A stretch of DNA of 8,796 nucleotides, from positions 1 to 8,796 of the forward strand of contig JAKCEJ010000101.1 of NCBI GenBank assembly GCA_021838065.1. The letters are read 5' to 3'. The stretch's first letter is position 1. Each line of letters begins with the position of its first letter. This document shows positions 7,072-8,796 of this stretch, piece by piece. Origin of the DNA: Pseudomonadota bacterium (lineage in GTDB: Bacteria; Pseudomonadota; Gammaproteobacteria; Steroidobacterales; Steroidobacteraceae). Under the pieces are notes generated by a model. It was not told the DNA's origin, ran no database searches, and worked only from the letters and a program-made list of their open reading frames with translations. Both the position numbers and the translations under genes were made by a program.

Positions 7072-8073
7072 TCAGTCCTCGGTGTCGGCGCGCTCCACAA
7101 CGACCTCTCCAGACTCGGCGACCTGGCACTTCACTTTCTTGGCCTCCTGCTCGCTCATTTCGGCGAAGGGGGGCGCGAACATGTTATCCAGGATGCGTTC
7201 GAGCTCGCGGATGCCGAAGCGGCTGACTTTCTCGTTGTGGGCCAATGCCTGGACGATCAGCTCTGGGGCGATGAATTCCACTTCAAGCCCGTACTGGGCC
7301 GCGAGCTTCGCGATCTTCATCATCGCAATTTCCGCGACCACCAGACCCTCGAGCGGCGAGAACACGTAGACCCGGTCGATGCGGCCGAGGATTTCCGTAC
7401 GGAACACCTGCGCATCGGCGAGGTAGCTCTTTACTGCATTGATCATTTCGTGCTCATCCGTGATCTGCGCCTGCAGCTTGCCAATCTCCTCCGCGTGCGC
7501 GTTGCTCGTGAGGATGATGATGCACTGGGTAAAATCCGCCGTCTTTCCCGAGCCTTGCTCGGTGAGCCGACCCTCTCCCATCAGCTGCAGGAACAGGTCG
7601 AAGACCTCCTTGTAGGCCTTCTCGATCTCATCGAAGAGGATCAGGCGGCGCGGGTTGGCGATCACGGGGCGGGTGAGCTGTCCGCCCATCTCGGCGCTGA
7701 CGTACCCGCTCGGCACACCGATGAGGCGCGCTTTGGCCTCGGGGCCCGAAAATTCCGAGCAGTCAAAGCGCAGCATGGCCCGCTCATCGCCGTAGAGGTA
7801 CTCTCCGATCGCCTTGGCGAGCTCGGTCTTGCCGGTACCTGTGGGGCCGACGAACAGCAGATTGCAGACCGGTCGCGAGCGCTGCTGCTTGCCCATCTGC
7901 AGGCGCAGGAGTCTGGCGACGTCGGCCACGATCTTGTCCTGACCCTTGACACGAGAGGTCAGGTGCGCCTGCAGCTCCGCCTCGTCGATGCTGCGGCGGT
8001 TTTGCTGGCGCTCTCGCTGCTTGAGCAAGCCCTGCAGCTGCTCCCAATTGGTCAGATTCTCGAACTTTGGCAT
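7072..8073 (-). CDS. Soluble ClpB/ClpA-D2-like AAA+ ATPase
   Basis: This 333-residue protein is a single AAA+ module of the Clp/Hsp100 type (ClpB/ClpA D2-like), without the Clp N-domain, first ATPase domain or ClpB middle domain. Visible motifs are a GQ box near residue 44, Walker A GPTGTGKT (76-83), a pore loop GYV (123-125) in the typical IGVPSGYVSAEMGGQLT context, Walker B LILFDE (144-149), sensor 1 Asn191, a probable arginine finger Arg231 in GRID, and sensor 2 Arg289 in FGIRE. All key residues are present, so it should hydrolyse ATP and could thread polypeptide. I see no IGF-type ClpP-binding loop, so protease pairing is unlikely. No membrane segment is visible; it should be cytoplasmic. 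The ATG at 8073 is the only usual start after the in-frame stop eight codons upstream. Its ribosome site is poor: AGGGG lies about 20 bases away. It is the first gene of the presumed operon, 23 bases before the next. Confidence 0.88.
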   Translation of the reverse strand: MPKFENLTNWEQLQGLLKQRERQQNRRSIDEAELQAHLTSRVKGQDKIVADVARLLRLQMGKQQRSRPVCNLLFVGPTGTGKTELAKAIGEYLYGDERAMLRFDCSEFSGPEAKARLIGVPSGYVSAEMGGQLTRPVIANPRRLILFDEIEKAYKEVFDLFLQLMGEGRLTEQGSGKTADFTQCIIILTSNAHAEEIGKLQAQITDEHEMINAVKSYLADAQVFRTEILGRIDRVYVFSPLEGLVVAEIAMMKIAKLAAQYGLEVEFIAPELIVQALAHNEKVSRFGIRELERILDNMFAPPFAEMSEQEAKKVKCQVAESGEVVVERADTED

Positions 8074-8090
8074 GGACTTGTTTTTGATGC

Positions 8091-8119
8091 GTCACCCCTG
8101 CACCGTCACCTGCGGTCAC
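8091..8119 (-). promoter_or_regulatory. Triple GTGAC direct repeat upstream of the first AAA+ gene
   Basis: On the minus strand GTGAC occurs three times within 29 bases (8119-8115, 8109-8105, 8095-8091), and the last copy ends 17 bases before the ATG at 8073. Two copies share the longer pattern GCAGG(GG)TGACG. The rest of the 8074-8281 gap holds the hairpin at 8242-8260 and a TACAAT hexamer (8169-8164) that could be a -10 box but has no good -35 partner at 16-18 bases. A regulator site is only an inference from the repetition and position. Confidence 0.25.
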
Positions 8120-8241
8120 GTTGTGCCAAGGGCTGACTGTACTTCCAAAGCAGCTCCAGAAGGATTGTACAGGTTCCGCACCAGCCTGGCATTAGCGGGC
8201 TCGAGCGGTGCGATCCGTGCGCAAGCCCGTAGGTGCTCGTA

Positions 8242-8260
8242 CAGCGCCGCGCCAGCGCTG
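8242..8260 (-). other. Hairpin 22 bases downstream of rmuC
   Basis: CAGCGC (8242-8247) and GCGCTG (8255-8260) form a perfect 6-bp stem around a 7-base loop. It lies just after the rmuC stop codon, where a terminator is expected. No T-run follows on the minus strand, so it is not a canonical intrinsic terminator, and a GC-rich region gives such short stems by chance. Confidence 0.2.
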
Positions 8261-8281
8261 CCTAGATAAGCTCTTGATTGC

Positions 8282-8796
8282 TCAGCGCGCGGGCAGGTCC
8301 CGCGGGGGCTGTGTCTGGCCCGGATGCCGATCCTGCGGCACAGGCGCGCTGACCGTCCGCACCGGCTGCTCGAGCGGCTCGAGTTCGGCGAGCGGCGCCT
8401 CGGCCGGCACGCCGAGGTCGATGAAGCGCCGCGCCTGCGGCAGCACCTGGCGCTCCAGGGATCCCACCGCGGAGTTGTAGGCATCGACGGCGGCGTCGAG
8501 CCGCTGGCCCATGCGCTGCAGATGCGTAATGAAGCTGCCGAGCCGCCGATGCAGCTCCTGGCCGAGCCCACGGATGAGCGCGGCGTTGTCGGCCATGGCG
8601 CTCTGGCGCCAGCCGTAGGCCACCGTCTTCAGCAACGCCATCAGCGTCGAGGGCGTGGCGATGATGATGTTCTGCGCGAGCGCACCCTCGATCAGGTCGG
8701 GCCGCTCGGCCAGGGCGGCGGCGAGGAACTGATCGCCGGGCAGGAACAGCACCGCGAATTGCGGACTGTGCTCGAACTGCGCCCAGTAGGCCTTGG
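8282..8796 (-). CDS. rmuC: DNA recombination protein RmuC, C-terminal part (5' end outside window)
   Basis: The open frame enters at the right edge and ends at TGA 8284-8282, giving about 171 residues. The segment around FLPGDQF, followed by an Ala/Glu-rich helix, IIIATPSTLMALLKTVAYGW and a downstream helical region, matches the conserved nuclease-fold core of the RmuC family (E. coli RmuC is about 475 residues). RmuC proteins are thought to limit recombination at inverted repeats and to act as nucleases; this is family knowledge. The reading frame is open through base 8796, so the GTG at 8752 is internal and not the start. The tail after the core is Pro-rich and poorly conserved, as is usual for the family. 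It is probably an ordinary chromosomal flank and not part of the AAA+/Sel1 operon. Confidence 0.9.
   Translation of the reverse strand, partial: KAYWAQFEHSPQFAVLFLPGDQFLAAALAERPDLIEGALAQNIIIATPSTLMALLKTVAYGWRQSAMADNAALIRGLGQELHRRLGSFITHLQRMGQRLDAAVDAYNSAVGSLERQVLPQARRFIDLGVPAEAPLAELEPLEQPVRTVSAPVPQDRHPGQTQPPRDLPAR

Noticed and set aside
5999..7369. Plus-strand frame of 456 codons
   Set aside because: It runs antisense across two well-supported genes, has no recognisable motif and has the biased composition expected from high-GC antisense DNA.
8123..8129. Sigma-54 type -24 element (TTGGCAC on the minus strand)
   Set aside because: The required GC-containing -12 element is absent at the right distance.
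7069..8136. Plus-strand frame of 355 codons opposite the soluble ATPase
   Set aside because: The minus strand has complete AAA+ motifs in order; the plus-strand translation is its shadow.
8116..8281. Minus-strand open stretch after rmuC (Ala-rich, ending LGTT)
   Set aside because: It is the end of a frame shadowing rmuC, with no start or ribosome site in the gap and no motif I recognise; at best a gene remnant.
1..8796. CRISPR array, tRNA, rRNA or toxin-antitoxin pair
   Set aside because: I saw no short direct repeats with unique spacers, no tRNA-like cloverleaf and no small gene pair; the only periodic DNA is the 108-base Sel1 coding repeat.

Overview
The window is high-GC DNA, roughly 60-65% by eye. 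Its coding style and an rmuC gene at the right edge suggest a proteobacterial chromosome, perhaps Gammaproteobacteria; no sequence feature fixes the genus. Every gene I can support lies on the minus strand, so the region reads from right to left. The long plus-strand ORFs are antisense shadows of these genes.

Layout in the direction of transcription: the 3' part of rmuC (8796-8282); a 208-base intergenic region with a hairpin and a triple GTGAC repeat just before the next gene; a soluble single-domain AAA+ ATPase resembling the second ATPase domain of ClpB/ClpA (8073-7072); a single-pass membrane protein with a long exported part ending in one Sel1 repeat (7048-5975); a second AAA+ ATPase with two N-terminal membrane helices (5978-4851, ATGA overlap with the gene before it); then four tandem paralogues that each carry a near-identical membrane anchor, a Pro/Ala-rich linker and a Sel1-repeat rod of different length (4825-4208, 4152-2935, 2919-1837, 1710-409). 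A fifth paralogue (380-72) has only the anchor and part of the linker. It stops next to the first ten codons of what looks like an IS110/IS1111-family transposase (30-1), so the array was probably cut by an insertion sequence.

The gaps between the AAA+ gene and the last paralogue are short (an overlap of 4 bases up to 126 bases) and all genes point the same way, so they look like one operon. My working model is an envelope complex. Two ClpB-like ATPases, one soluble and one tethered to the inner membrane, would power or remodel a set of anchored Sel1 proteins in the periplasm. The bitopic Sel1 protein encoded between the ATPases could link the two sides. Supporting details are the invariant anchor motif, a conserved cysteine pair capping three of the four Sel1 rods, and a pore-loop tyrosine present in the soluble ATPase but missing from the membrane one. 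I do not recognise this gene set as a named system. A plausible alternative for the Sel1 array is a tandem immunity array like those next to type VI secretion lipase effectors, but no effector, VgrG or Tss gene is visible here.
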